Shown here: one piece after another, positions 54,784-62,739 of the stretch
Numbering within the stretch: position 1 is the stretch's first letter
How the letters are laid out: each line of letters starts with the position of its first letter
Program-made: the position numbers and the translations under genes
Origin: an uncultured Lachnospiraceae bacterium
GTDB lineage: Bacteria > Bacillota > Clostridia > Lachnospirales > Lachnospiraceae
Direction: 5' to 3'
Assembly (NCBI GenBank): GCA_947176505.1
Contig: CAMWQW010000001.1
Span: forward strand, 338,283-402,282
DNA length: 64,000 nucleotides
Notes under the pieces: generated by a model
Told to the model about the DNA's origin: nothing
The model's database searches: none
What the model saw: the letters and a program-made list of their open reading frames with translations, nothing else

Positions 54784-56895
54784 CTATATTCCCAGCTGCC
54801 TCTTAATCGTCTTAACCGACACACGGTATACCGCATAAACAATCACGGCAAGCAGCCCCAATATTCCAAGGCAGACAAGCAGAGCGAGCATCTCTGCCCA
54901 AAGCATCCTGCCGTCATTCGCGTACAAAATCATAATAAAAAACATATAGATTGCAGTCATGCCGATGATTGTCGGAACCTTGAAGACATTTTTGCACTGA
55001 CTGCGCACTTCTTTAGATAGGAATTCCGGTGAAGCTCCCAGTTTCTTAAGGTCATCGAAAATATAACTGTTATTCAGCGCAATCGTCTGACAGCGTGTAT
55101 AACATACCACCAGCGCCGTAAGCATACACACAATGCAGATAAAGAGGAACATCATAAACAGTACCGCCACGCTGCGCAGAAAATCATTCTGGCTTAAAAT
55201 CCTAAATTGAGGCTGATATACCCAGAAAACCCTAAAGCTAAAGGAATCCAATTTTTCAAAGCTGACTTCCGTCATATCCTCTGTGTCCCCCCAGTAAACC
55301 TCTCCCGCTTCATTATCGCGAATCTTCTGTACCCTGTCATAATAGTACGGAAGCTCACAGCTTTTGTCGAAGGAATTCACAAATAGATAATAAAACTCGT
55401 TTGCAAACTGATAGTTATCCTTCCCGTCAATATTGAACTGTACAAACCTCCCTTTCCAATCATCTGTCAGTCCTTCAGAAATAAGAGCATAGTCTTCATT
55501 AGAAAGTACGGAGCATCCCACCTGATCACTCAGAAGATTATTATGCAGATATCCGGCAAACTCGGTGTCAAGCTGTTTGCGGGTAACCATATTGGTAAAT
55601 TCCCTCGCATTATTATTGGTATACAATGACGTTTCATCTGTGTCGGTTATATTCATATAAGTGCCGGGTTCCACGTCTGCATCCTGTCCGGTCAGCACAC
55701 GGTATGCATCCTCGGAAAGTACTTTTTCTTCCTTATTCATCACAACATACTCTTTAGTATAGTGATTGCTGTCTTCTTCCTGTATGATACTTACCTGTCC
55801 CATTCCCAGCGTAATGTATTCGCATTCATTCCAGTCCTTGAGTGCAAGACCATATTTACCGGCAAGCGCTTCTACCGCCTCTTGGTCCGGAACATTCTGG
55901 TCCGCCCGGTAATGGTAGAAATAATCATAAGCCTGATTTGCATAGCGTACCATTGCGGAAACACCGTTTGCGGGAAGATAGAAGATACCGAAGCAAGCTC
56001 CTGCAATCAGCAGCGTAACTACAATCAGGTTATTAACTGTCTGCCTCCCTTGAAATTTCATCATGCTTCTGGAAACAATATTCTTGTAAGGGTTCTTTCT
56101 GTGGCTCCTCCATCCGTGCACCACCGTATGCAGCATAACCATATAAAGCCCGACCAATACCGGCGCATAGAAGATACTCAGCCATGACGGCGGATACATG
56201 TGGAACCATTCATCGCATAAAAAAGGCGTTCCATAACCCATCACCGCACCAATCAATATCAGAACCAGTCCGACCGGGCCGCACCATCTCCCTAACTCTT
56301 TGACCGGTTCATTGATATGTTCTTCCCGAATAACCTCCATGATATTGGTTTTTCTCAGATAACGCCATGCCATCAGACATGCAAATCCCACTACCAGCAG
56401 GAAAAACAAAACCGATACAAACAGACACTTCAAATCGAACGAAAGAACCATTTCCGAGCTGTCCACCAGAATCAGCCGGAATCCCTGCCAGATTATCCAC
56501 ACAAAAGGAAATCCCGCAACAATACCCGCCACGGCGGACGTGCTGCTTAAAACCAACACCTCCCTAAATAATCCCGGTGCCAGCCGTCTTCTCGATGCGC
56601 CAAGCGCCATCAAAATACCAAGCTGTCCCGATTTATGTCGGAAAAACAGCCCAAGCGCATAGATTGTAAAGACAACGCAGCCAATTAAAGTCATGACAAA
56701 TATCATATACATCTGCTTTGCACTGTCTCCTCCTTCCGGAAAAATCGTCTGTACTGTCGGTGAAAACATCAGCGCAGAATATGCCGAAATAATCATGAGC
56801 GCCATAAAATTACAGAACAGATAAAGGAGTGATTGCTTTCGGTCTGCCTTCTGCAGCTTCTGTTCCATTTGTTTCATATTCATTACATGTGTCAT
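54784..56895 (-). CDS. FtsX-type ABC permease with BceB-like topology
   Basis: 703 residues from the ATG at 56895 (AGGAG 9 nt upstream; three in-frame ATGs precede). Predicted layout: about seven transmembrane helices up to residue 310, an extracytoplasmic domain of about 250 residues (315-565), then three helices. GILMALGASRRRL and FDDLKKLGASPEFL are the two FtsX-domain motifs. This ten-helix, one-big-loop layout is that of BceB permeases, which give resistance to cell-wall-active peptides. The ATPase gene lies 12 bp upstream. Confidence 0.9.
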   Translation of the reverse strand: MTHVMNMKQMEQKLQKADRKQSLLYLFCNFMALMIISAYSALMFSPTVQTIFPEGGDSAKQMYMIFVMTLIGCVVFTIYALGLFFRHKSGQLGILMALGASRRRLAPGLFREVLVLSSTSAVAGIVAGFPFVWIIWQGFRLILVDSSEMVLSFDLKCLFVSVLFFLLVVGFACLMAWRYLRKTNIMEVIREEHINEPVKELGRWCGPVGLVLILIGAVMGYGTPFLCDEWFHMYPPSWLSIFYAPVLVGLYMVMLHTVVHGWRSHRKNPYKNIVSRSMMKFQGRQTVNNLIVVTLLIAGACFGIFYLPANGVSAMVRYANQAYDYFYHYRADQNVPDQEAVEALAGKYGLALKDWNECEYITLGMGQVSIIQEEDSNHYTKEYVVMNKEEKVLSEDAYRVLTGQDADVEPGTYMNITDTDETSLYTNNNAREFTNMVTRKQLDTEFAGYLHNNLLSDQVGCSVLSNEDYALISEGLTDDWKGRFVQFNIDGKDNYQFANEFYYLFVNSFDKSCELPYYYDRVQKIRDNEAGEVYWGDTEDMTEVSFEKLDSFSFRVFWVYQPQFRILSQNDFLRSVAVLFMMFLFICIVCMLTALVVCYTRCQTIALNNSYIFDDLKKLGASPEFLSKEVRSQCKNVFKVPTIIGMTAIYMFFIMILYANDGRMLWAEMLALLVCLGILGLLAVIVYAVYRVSVKTIKRQLGI

Positions 56896-56907
56896 AATCA
56901 TCATCTC

Positions 56908-57645
56908 CTATTCGCTCATTTCTTTGAGTGCGTCCAGCAGTTCATCCTGAAATTCGCTACGATTGCCACTCTTCTCCAACTGCCGGTATATATTTCCGTC
57001 TTTTAACAGAACTACGCGGTCACAGAAAGAGGCTGCGAAGCTGTCATGCGTTACCATGAAAATTGTCGCGTTCATTTTCGCCTTGGCATTGCCAAATGTC
57101 TCGATGACGGTGCGGCTGGACTTGGAATCCAGATTGCCGGTCGGTTCATCCGCCAGAATAATGAGCGGATTGTTGATTAGGCTTCTCGCTACCGCTGCTC
57201 TCTGTTTCTCACCGCCGGATATCTCAGCCGGATATTTATTCAGGATATGGCTTATTCCGAACATCGTCGCGAGTTGATCGGCAAGCTGTTCCGCCTCTTT
57301 ATTTACCTCCCCTTGTACGATGCGCGGAATCAAAATATTTTCACGGATTGTCAACCCATCTAAGAGCATGAAATCCTGAAATACAAATCCGAGCTTTGTA
57401 TTTCTGATATTGGCTAGCGTCTCCTCATTCTGCCCCGCAAGCTTGACGCCGCCTACCGTTATGCTTCCTTTCTCAAAAGGAATATAGCAGGAGATACAGT
57501 TTAAGAGTGTCGTCTTACCAGAGCCGGACGGTCCCATTACAGCAACAAACTCTCCCTGTTCCACATGGAAATCAATCCCTTTTAAAACCGGATATTTGTT
57601 TTTACCCACTTCATAAGATTTGTAGAGGTCTTTTACATATAACAT
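56908..57645 (-). CDS. ABC transporter ATP-binding protein, MacB/BceA type
   Basis: 245 residues from the ATG at 57645 (GGAG at 8 nt). Walker A GPSGSGKTT (38-46), signature ISGGEKQRAAVARSL, Walker B PLIILADEPTGNLDS and the H loop MVTHDSFA. Members of this group energise FtsX-type permeases for efflux or removal of peptides from lipid targets. It forms an operon with the permease and is divergent from the LytTR regulator gene. Confidence 0.95.
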   Translation of the reverse strand: MLYVKDLYKSYEVGKNKYPVLKGIDFHVEQGEFVAVMGPSGSGKTTLLNCISCYIPFEKGSITVGGVKLAGQNEETLANIRNTKLGFVFQDFMLLDGLTIRENILIPRIVQGEVNKEAEQLADQLATMFGISHILNKYPAEISGGEKQRAAVARSLINNPLIILADEPTGNLDSKSSRTVIETFGNAKAKMNATIFMVTHDSFAASFCDRVVLLKDGNIYRQLEKSGNRSEFQDELLDALKEMSE

Positions 57646-57721
57646 AATTTTCACTCCATTTCCGCGCCACCTCGCCTTGATTGTCTAAGGCGGCGCTCAA
57701 CTTTCTTTTTTGAATTACTGT

Positions 57722-57845
57722 ATGATAACCCTATCACACAAAAAATATTTTATTTTTGCGCATGTCATAACCGACAGCTCTGTTGTAAAGTTTGCCGCCG
57801 TCATACAGACTTTGTAAAGTTTGACCGAACAAAATGTAAAGTTTG
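57722..57845. promoter_or_regulatory. Divergent regulatory region with three 11-bp direct repeats (likely LytTR operator)
   Basis: TGTAAAGTTTG occurs at 57784-57794, 57813-57823 and 57835-57845. Copies 2 and 3 are 22 bp apart, two helical turns, the usual spacing for LytTR-domain sites; copies 1 and 2 are 29 bp apart. They lie between the ABC operon and the LytTR/GHKL operon. A weak minus-strand -10 (TATCAT at 57722-57727) fits an activated ABC promoter. Confidence 0.72.
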
Positions 57846-57981
57846 GTTTTTGTTATGAGAAATGAAAATACTATTACAAGAAAAATATGGTACACTAAGA
57901 TAAATTCCTTGAAAGATTAATAAGTCAAACAGGACAGATTACATTTTGAGACAATACAATAACCTGAAAGGCGGAACTAAA

Positions 57982-58698
57982 ATGCTTAGAATAGCACTCT
58001 GTGATGATGAGACAGAATCAAGAGACGCACTCCGATTCCAACTGGAGAAAATCCTAGTAGAAGATACTGAGGAGATCGTGTATGAATTTTCTTCCGGAAT
58101 CAATGCTGCATCATGGCTCGCAAAACATCCGGGAGAACTGGATCTGCTTTTTCTGGATGTAGAAATGAAGGGATTAAACGGCATGGAAACTGCCGAAAAA
58201 ATTAGGGAATTTGACACCAATCTGATAATCGTATTTGTGACCGGATATGCCGACTATGTTTTCGACGGTTATCGGATAGGCGCCTTGGATTATCTGATGA
58301 AACCCGTCACTGTAACAAAACTTCAAGACCTGCTTCACCGGATACGTGTAAAACTTATGTCGGAAGAATCACAGACTTTTACGATAAAAACCATGGACGG
58401 CACATGGCGATTCCGGCTGCATGACATTTTGTATTTCTATTCAGACAAGAGAAAAGTAACTCTTGTCACCGCCAAAGGAGAATACCCTTTTTATGCGAAA
58501 TTGGATGATATTGAGAAAGAACTTGCTTCTTCATTTGTCAGGATACACCAGCGTTATCTGATCAATCCGGCGGCAGTCGATTATCTTAAAGCTGATTCCG
58601 TCACATTAGGCGCCGCTGAGCTGCCATGCAGCAGAAAATACAAGGAAGCTGCCACTGCCAGAATTGCCAGAACTATGATGGGAGGTATGAAACAATGA
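57982..58698 (+). CDS. LytTR-family response regulator
   Basis: 238 residues from the ATG at 57982 (GGCGG upstream). Receiver (1-120) with CDDE and LLFLDVEMKGLNG, then a LytTR domain (about 133-232, ILYFYSDKRKVTLVT...FVRIHQRYLINPAAVDYL). The stop overlaps the start of the GHKL kinase gene (ATGA). It probably binds the repeats 140 bp upstream and controls the divergent transporter. Confidence 0.94.
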   Translation: MLRIALCDDETESRDALRFQLEKILVEDTEEIVYEFSSGINAASWLAKHPGELDLLFLDVEMKGLNGMETAEKIREFDTNLIIVFVTGYADYVFDGYRIGALDYLMKPVTVTKLQDLLHRIRVKLMSEESQTFTIKTMDGTWRFRLHDILYFYSDKRKVTLVTAKGEYPFYAKLDDIEKELASSFVRIHQRYLINPAAVDYLKADSVTLGAAELPCSRKYKEAATARIARTMMGGMKQ

Positions 58699-60053
58699 AA
58701 CCCTTTTTATCTCAGCTACTCTGGCTCTGTATCTCATTATGCAGTGCGTGGCTGATTATGCATTCGATGGAATATCTAATCAGCCTTAAGCAGAATAATC
58801 GGCGTTTGAAACGATGCGCCATGCTTATCGGCTGCTGGATTCTTAGCAATACGGTTATCTTTATCGGCGATCCTTTTAATATTTTAGCAGTAACTCTTCT
58901 TTTTATGGCAATGGTTTTGATTAGCTGCGAGGGCAGTTTCTGGAAAAAGCTTACGCTGGGAGCAATGTATGCCAGCACGATTCTTTCCTTTAATGTCTTA
59001 CGGGATAACTATTTAAAACCCCTGTTTGAACGATTGGAAATCTTCTTATTTCCGGAACGTCGACTACTCTATGATGAATATGTAATAGAACAATTATCTT
59101 TGGATTTTATACAGATTGTATCGATATTCACAAGTTTTTTTTTCAGCCTGCTTCTATATATCTGTACCAAAAAATCTGCTCCGGACAAAGATTATACTCT
59201 TTCCGACCATCTGTGGAAACTAATGCTGCTGCTCACAGCAGCACCCTTTAGTATTGTGCTTTCTCTTGGCGCTCTATTTGATATAGGCGACTCCCTGTAT
59301 CTGCTTCCGCCGCATTATTTGCTTACGCCTGTTAAGTATCTGCCTATTTTACTTATTGCTATTTTTACTTTTGTCATTTTGCTTAGATGCATAATCATTC
59401 TGGCAAGACAACAGAAGCTGGAACAGCAGGTTATGTTTACGGAAATCAACCGGAAATATTATGAAAGCATGGAGCTGCATCACTTTGAAATACGGCGCTT
59501 AAAGCACGATCTCGCCAATCATCTGCAGATATTGTCCAACCTTCCCGAAGAAAAGCGGAACGCTTATTTGTCTGAGTTGACGGAAAACACTGCAATCACG
59601 CAATCCATGTCCTACTGTGAAGATACCACCATCAATGCGGTATTGACCGTGAAAAAGAATCTGATGGAGCTATATGGTATCAGCATGGAATTAACAATAG
59701 ATATTTGCACTGAGCTTCCATTTGACAAAACAGATATCTGCGCCCTCTATGCCAATGCCTTAGATAATGCGATAGAAGCATGTATGAAGCTTCCGGAAAC
59801 CGAACGTCGAATTACCCTAAAGAGTAAGGCTCAGAAAGGATTATTCTGTCTGGAAGTCAGTAATCCGATTACATCTGCAACGGAAAGCATCTCTGAAAAT
59901 GACATGATTCCGCCAACCTCCAAGGCAGATAAATCAAACCACGGATTTGGTCTAAAGAGCATCAAAGAGATTGTCGGACGGTATCACGGTTCTCTGGAAT
60001 TAGAGACTTCAAATGGCACTTTTAACCTATTTTTGTATATTCCGCTACTATAG
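58695..60053 (+). CDS. AgrC-like GHKL sensor histidine kinase
   Basis: 452 residues from the ATG at 58695 (GGAGG upstream, overlapping the regulator stop). Six or so transmembrane helices occupy about 5-245, then a coiled coil, IRRLKHDLANHLQIL with the phospho-accepting His, the N box NALDNAIEAC and G box GFGLKSIKEIV. It is the cognate kinase of the LytTR regulator. Location beside a BceAB-like transporter suggests it senses an antimicrobial peptide or transporter activity. Confidence 0.94.
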   Translation: MKPFLSQLLWLCISLCSAWLIMHSMEYLISLKQNNRRLKRCAMLIGCWILSNTVIFIGDPFNILAVTLLFMAMVLISCEGSFWKKLTLGAMYASTILSFNVLRDNYLKPLFERLEIFLFPERRLLYDEYVIEQLSLDFIQIVSIFTSFFFSLLLYICTKKSAPDKDYTLSDHLWKLMLLLTAAPFSIVLSLGALFDIGDSLYLLPPHYLLTPVKYLPILLIAIFTFVILLRCIIILARQQKLEQQVMFTEINRKYYESMELHHFEIRRLKHDLANHLQILSNLPEEKRNAYLSELTENTAITQSMSYCEDTTINAVLTVKKNLMELYGISMELTIDICTELPFDKTDICALYANALDNAIEACMKLPETERRITLKSKAQKGLFCLEVSNPITSATESISENDMIPPTSKADKSNHGFGLKSIKEIVGRYHGSLELETSNGTFNLFLYIPLL

Positions 60054-60385
60054 ATACGAAACATTTGGCAATTTGAAACTAATAAGCTCAAGGACACAGA
60101 AATTATCACAACACTCTGAACAAAAAAATCCTGAAAGTTTATTTATTATGCCTATTTACATTTTGTACAGTGACAGATATTATATTGTCACGATAAGAGC
60201 ATTACTATATACAGGCTGGAAGGAGGGGCGCGCAACACCATAACGAAAGAATTTTTCAAACAACTGACTAAAGCTTGTGTTTTTGGGAAACCTGCGTATA
60301 GGGGAATTGCAATAAATCTGGAATTGACTGGTAGAATATTATATTTTTCATAATGTCAATGACGATTAAAGGAGGAAATGATTTT
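60054..60385 (+). promoter_or_regulatory. Intergenic region with promoter and inverted repeat before the HPr-like gene
   Basis: TTTACA-N17-TATTAT at 60155-60183 is a good sigma-A promoter. GTGACA-N10-TGTCAC at 60170-60191 overlaps its -10 and may be an operator. The resulting leader to the HPr-like gene would be about 195 nt. It contains AGGAGGGG near 60221 without a start codon behind it. No gene is visible. Confidence 0.5.
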
Positions 60386-60610
60386 ATGCAGCAGGTAAAT
60401 GTCAAGTTTAACAGTGTTAATCAGATTCGACAGTTTGTGGATATAATTGATAAGTTTGATTCAACTTTCGATTTGGGCGAAGGACGCCGGACTGTTGATG
60501 CCAAATCCATACTGGGAGTAATGGCATTAGATTTAACCAGACCGCTCAGACTCAGATATGATTCAGAGGATGCGGCAATTAGGGAGAAACTTGCTCCCTT
60601 TATATATTAA
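60386..60610 (+). CDS. HPr-family protein lacking the phosphorylatable histidine
   Basis: 74 residues from the ATG at 60386 (AAAGGAGG upstream). The overall pattern is HPr: MQQVNVKFNS, then RRTVDAKSILGVMALDL, which keeps the regulatory Ser equivalent to Ser46. The usual GLHARPA segment with His15 is replaced by FNSVNQIRQFV, so it cannot pass phosphate in the PTS. A regulatory role through Ser, as for Crh, is possible. It stands alone, ending at a strong terminator. Confidence 0.82.
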   Translation: MQQVNVKFNSVNQIRQFVDIIDKFDSTFDLGEGRRTVDAKSILGVMALDLTRPLRLRYDSEDAAIREKLAPFIY

Positions 60611-60619
60611 TAGGAATTG

Positions 60620-60652
60620 ACGGAGGCGAAAGATTTTGCGCCTCCGTTTTTT
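60620..60652 (+). terminator. Strong intrinsic terminator after the HPr-like gene
   Basis: ACGGAGGCG and CGCCTCCGT pair perfectly over a 10-nt loop and are followed by TTTTTATTTT. Confidence 0.92.
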
Positions 60653-60672
60653 ATTTTATTATGTTTGTACAC

Positions 60673-60695
60673 AAGCATGGCTTATAGCCATGCTT
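60673..60695 (-). terminator. Second hairpin, between the convergent HPr-like and epimerase-like genes
   Basis: AAGCATGGC and GCCATGCTT are a perfect 9-bp stem with a 5-nt loop, 11 bp beyond the stop of the leftward gene. It may serve that gene. Confidence 0.6.
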
Positions 60696-60705
60696 GGTCT
60701 TTCTT

Positions 60706-61497
60706 TTAACGCCATTCTCCCGAATCCCGCAGCCACTTTACCGATTCGCGAAGCGCTGCGATCGTCTTCGTCTCCACCACGCATCGACAGCCGCATTCTC
60801 TTGCAATACCAATCCTCTGATGCAAATCAATGTCACCCGTCCCTAACGTCTGGTGATTTTTACTGTCCCGCCCGTCATGGATATGGAAATGATATAGCCT
60901 GTTCTTGCGCTCTATCAGAAATTCTTCATCCACATTACCGCATGTATGAGAATGCCCGATGTCCCATGTGAGAGCAAACATATCTCTTTGCAGTAAATAG
61001 TTAATCGCTTCCTTCTCAAAACTCTGATAGCCATCCGTATTCTCAATACAAATTTTGATTCCTGTACCGCCGGCTACCCTTTCGCACATATCCCGAAAGC
61101 GCCTAAACGCTGACAGATATTCATCAAAATATTCTCCGAACAGCCTCACCTTTTTATCCGGAAGGGTAATGTAAATTCCATGATTCATGTGCATATTAAG
61201 AAGCGGAGCATGAATCTTCTGCGCTACCTTAAGAGTCCTCTCGACTGTCTCCATATATGCGTCCGCAACAAATCGGTTAAAATCGCATACGTTAAGGTTT
61301 TCATCAAGATGAATTGTGAAATAAATATCATTCTTCTGTGCCAATTCATTCAGGTAGTCCGTCTCTTCCAAATAAGGAACCTGATACATCGGAAAGTTCA
61401 TGTTTAACTCTATGAACTGCAATCCCAACTCTTTACATAGAGCCACAGTTTCCTCCAAATTTTTATTTTCAATTAAAGTCGGCATTCCAAAATCCAT
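60706..61497 (-). CDS. Sugar phosphate isomerase/epimerase-like TIM-barrel protein
   Basis: 263 residues of the xylose-isomerase-like / AP endonuclease 2 fold. Metal-binding residues are seen in KICIENTDGYQSFE, LTWDIGHSHTCG and YHFHIHDGRDSKNHQTLGTGDID. The family includes sugar epimerases, inosose dehydratases and endonuclease IV; the SLGTGDID-type ending fits the sugar group. GGGAG precedes the ATG. No pathway partner is adjacent. Confidence 0.85.
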   Translation of the reverse strand: MDFGMPTLIENKNLEETVALCKELGLQFIELNMNFPMYQVPYLEETDYLNELAQKNDIYFTIHLDENLNVCDFNRFVADAYMETVERTLKVAQKIHAPLLNMHMNHGIYITLPDKKVRLFGEYFDEYLSAFRRFRDMCERVAGGTGIKICIENTDGYQSFEKEAINYLLQRDMFALTWDIGHSHTCGNVDEEFLIERKNRLYHFHIHDGRDSKNHQTLGTGDIDLHQRIGIARECGCRCVVETKTIAALRESVKWLRDSGEWR

Positions 61498-61711
61498 ATT
61501 AATCTCCCTTCCGAGGCGTTTACATGCCGCAAGATTGCAAATTTCGTATTTGATAGTCTCTCTTTCATAATAAGAAGTATAGCATAACAGTACAATGTCT
61601 TCTATATACGTATGTTCTGCTCATGTTCTATTGGAAACATATTTGAGCTATACAACGCGATATTTTCATAATATTATATTCTTATATTTTCACCTGTCTG
61701 GAGGAATTAAC

Positions 61712-62584
61712 ATGAAGAATACAATTATCAAAAACTATCTCAATGAAGACAGTCTCCGCCACAGTTTTAATATCCTTGCCAAAAAAACTTTTGATGGGCT
61801 TAACTTTGAACCATGGTATCAGAACGGATATTGGAGCGACCGTTACAACCCTTATTCTATCGTTATTGACGGGGAAATCGCAGCCAACGTGTCCGTAAAT
61901 CTCATGGATTTCATGTGGAACGGCGAAAGAAAGCATTTTATCCAGCTCGGCACGGTCATGACAGACGAGCGTTTCCGCAATCAGGGACTAATCAGACAGA
62001 TTATGAATGAAATTGATAAAGATTACGGACAAAATGCGGATGGCTTCTATCTATTCGCAAATGACAGTGTGTTAGACTTTTACCCGAAATTCGATTTTCA
62101 TAAAGCGATGGAATATCGCTACGCAAAACCTTTTTCTACTTCACTGGAAAGCCGCATGATTCAGATTCCGATGCTAGACAAGAAGGATTGGCACAAGTTA
62201 GAAAGCGCCATGCGCCAAAGCGTACCTTACAGCCGGCTGAATATGATGGATAACGATAATCTGATTATGTTCTATGTCTCTGGATTTATGCAGGAGAATG
62301 TATACTATAGTCAGGAATATGACACGTATGTCATTGCAGATATGGAGGAAGATATTCTTACGGTTCACAATATTTTCAGCAAAAAGAAATATCCCATGGA
62401 CGATATTCTCGCAGCATTCGGTTCCGACGTACAACAGGTGATTCTCGGATTCACTCCACTAAATGCAGAAGGTTATACAGCCTCGGCATATAGGGAAGAT
62501 GACTGTACTCTCTTTGTAAAAGGTAAGTGCTTTGACGCTTTTGAACGGGATAAAGTTATTTTTCCTACGCTGTCGCATGCGTAA
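61712..62584 (+). CDS. GNAT-family acetyltransferase, two-domain
   Basis: 290 residues from the ATG at 61712 (GGAGG upstream). The GNAT core is at about 1-150 with LGTVMTDERFRNQGLIRQIMNEI as the acetyl-CoA loop. The C-terminal 140 residues form a second region (DEDILTVHNIFSKKKYPMDDILAAF) that resembles a degenerate second GNAT fold. Substrate unknown. The stretch 62585-62739 downstream shows no gene. Confidence 0.85.
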   Translation: MKNTIIKNYLNEDSLRHSFNILAKKTFDGLNFEPWYQNGYWSDRYNPYSIVIDGEIAANVSVNLMDFMWNGERKHFIQLGTVMTDERFRNQGLIRQIMNEIDKDYGQNADGFYLFANDSVLDFYPKFDFHKAMEYRYAKPFSTSLESRMIQIPMLDKKDWHKLESAMRQSVPYSRLNMMDNDNLIMFYVSGFMQENVYYSQEYDTYVIADMEEDILTVHNIFSKKKYPMDDILAAFGSDVQQVILGFTPLNAEGYTASAYREDDCTLFVKGKCFDAFERDKVIFPTLSHA

Positions 62585-62739
62585 GGGAGACTGAGGCGTA
62601 AAGTGCTTCTGGCAATAACCGCACATGGTATTCATCAAAGGTACGGAATCCACAAAATGCTGGAGATTGTATGCGGACTTTAACTGCCCCGTTCTCCCAC
62701 ATAGGGCATTGCATGGTTGATGATTATAACTATAATGAT

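Noticed and set aside
60013-60243. 76-codon + strand frame after the GHKL kinase gene
   Set aside because: It overlaps the kinase 3' end in another frame and crosses the predicted promoter at 60155-60183; no ribosome site.
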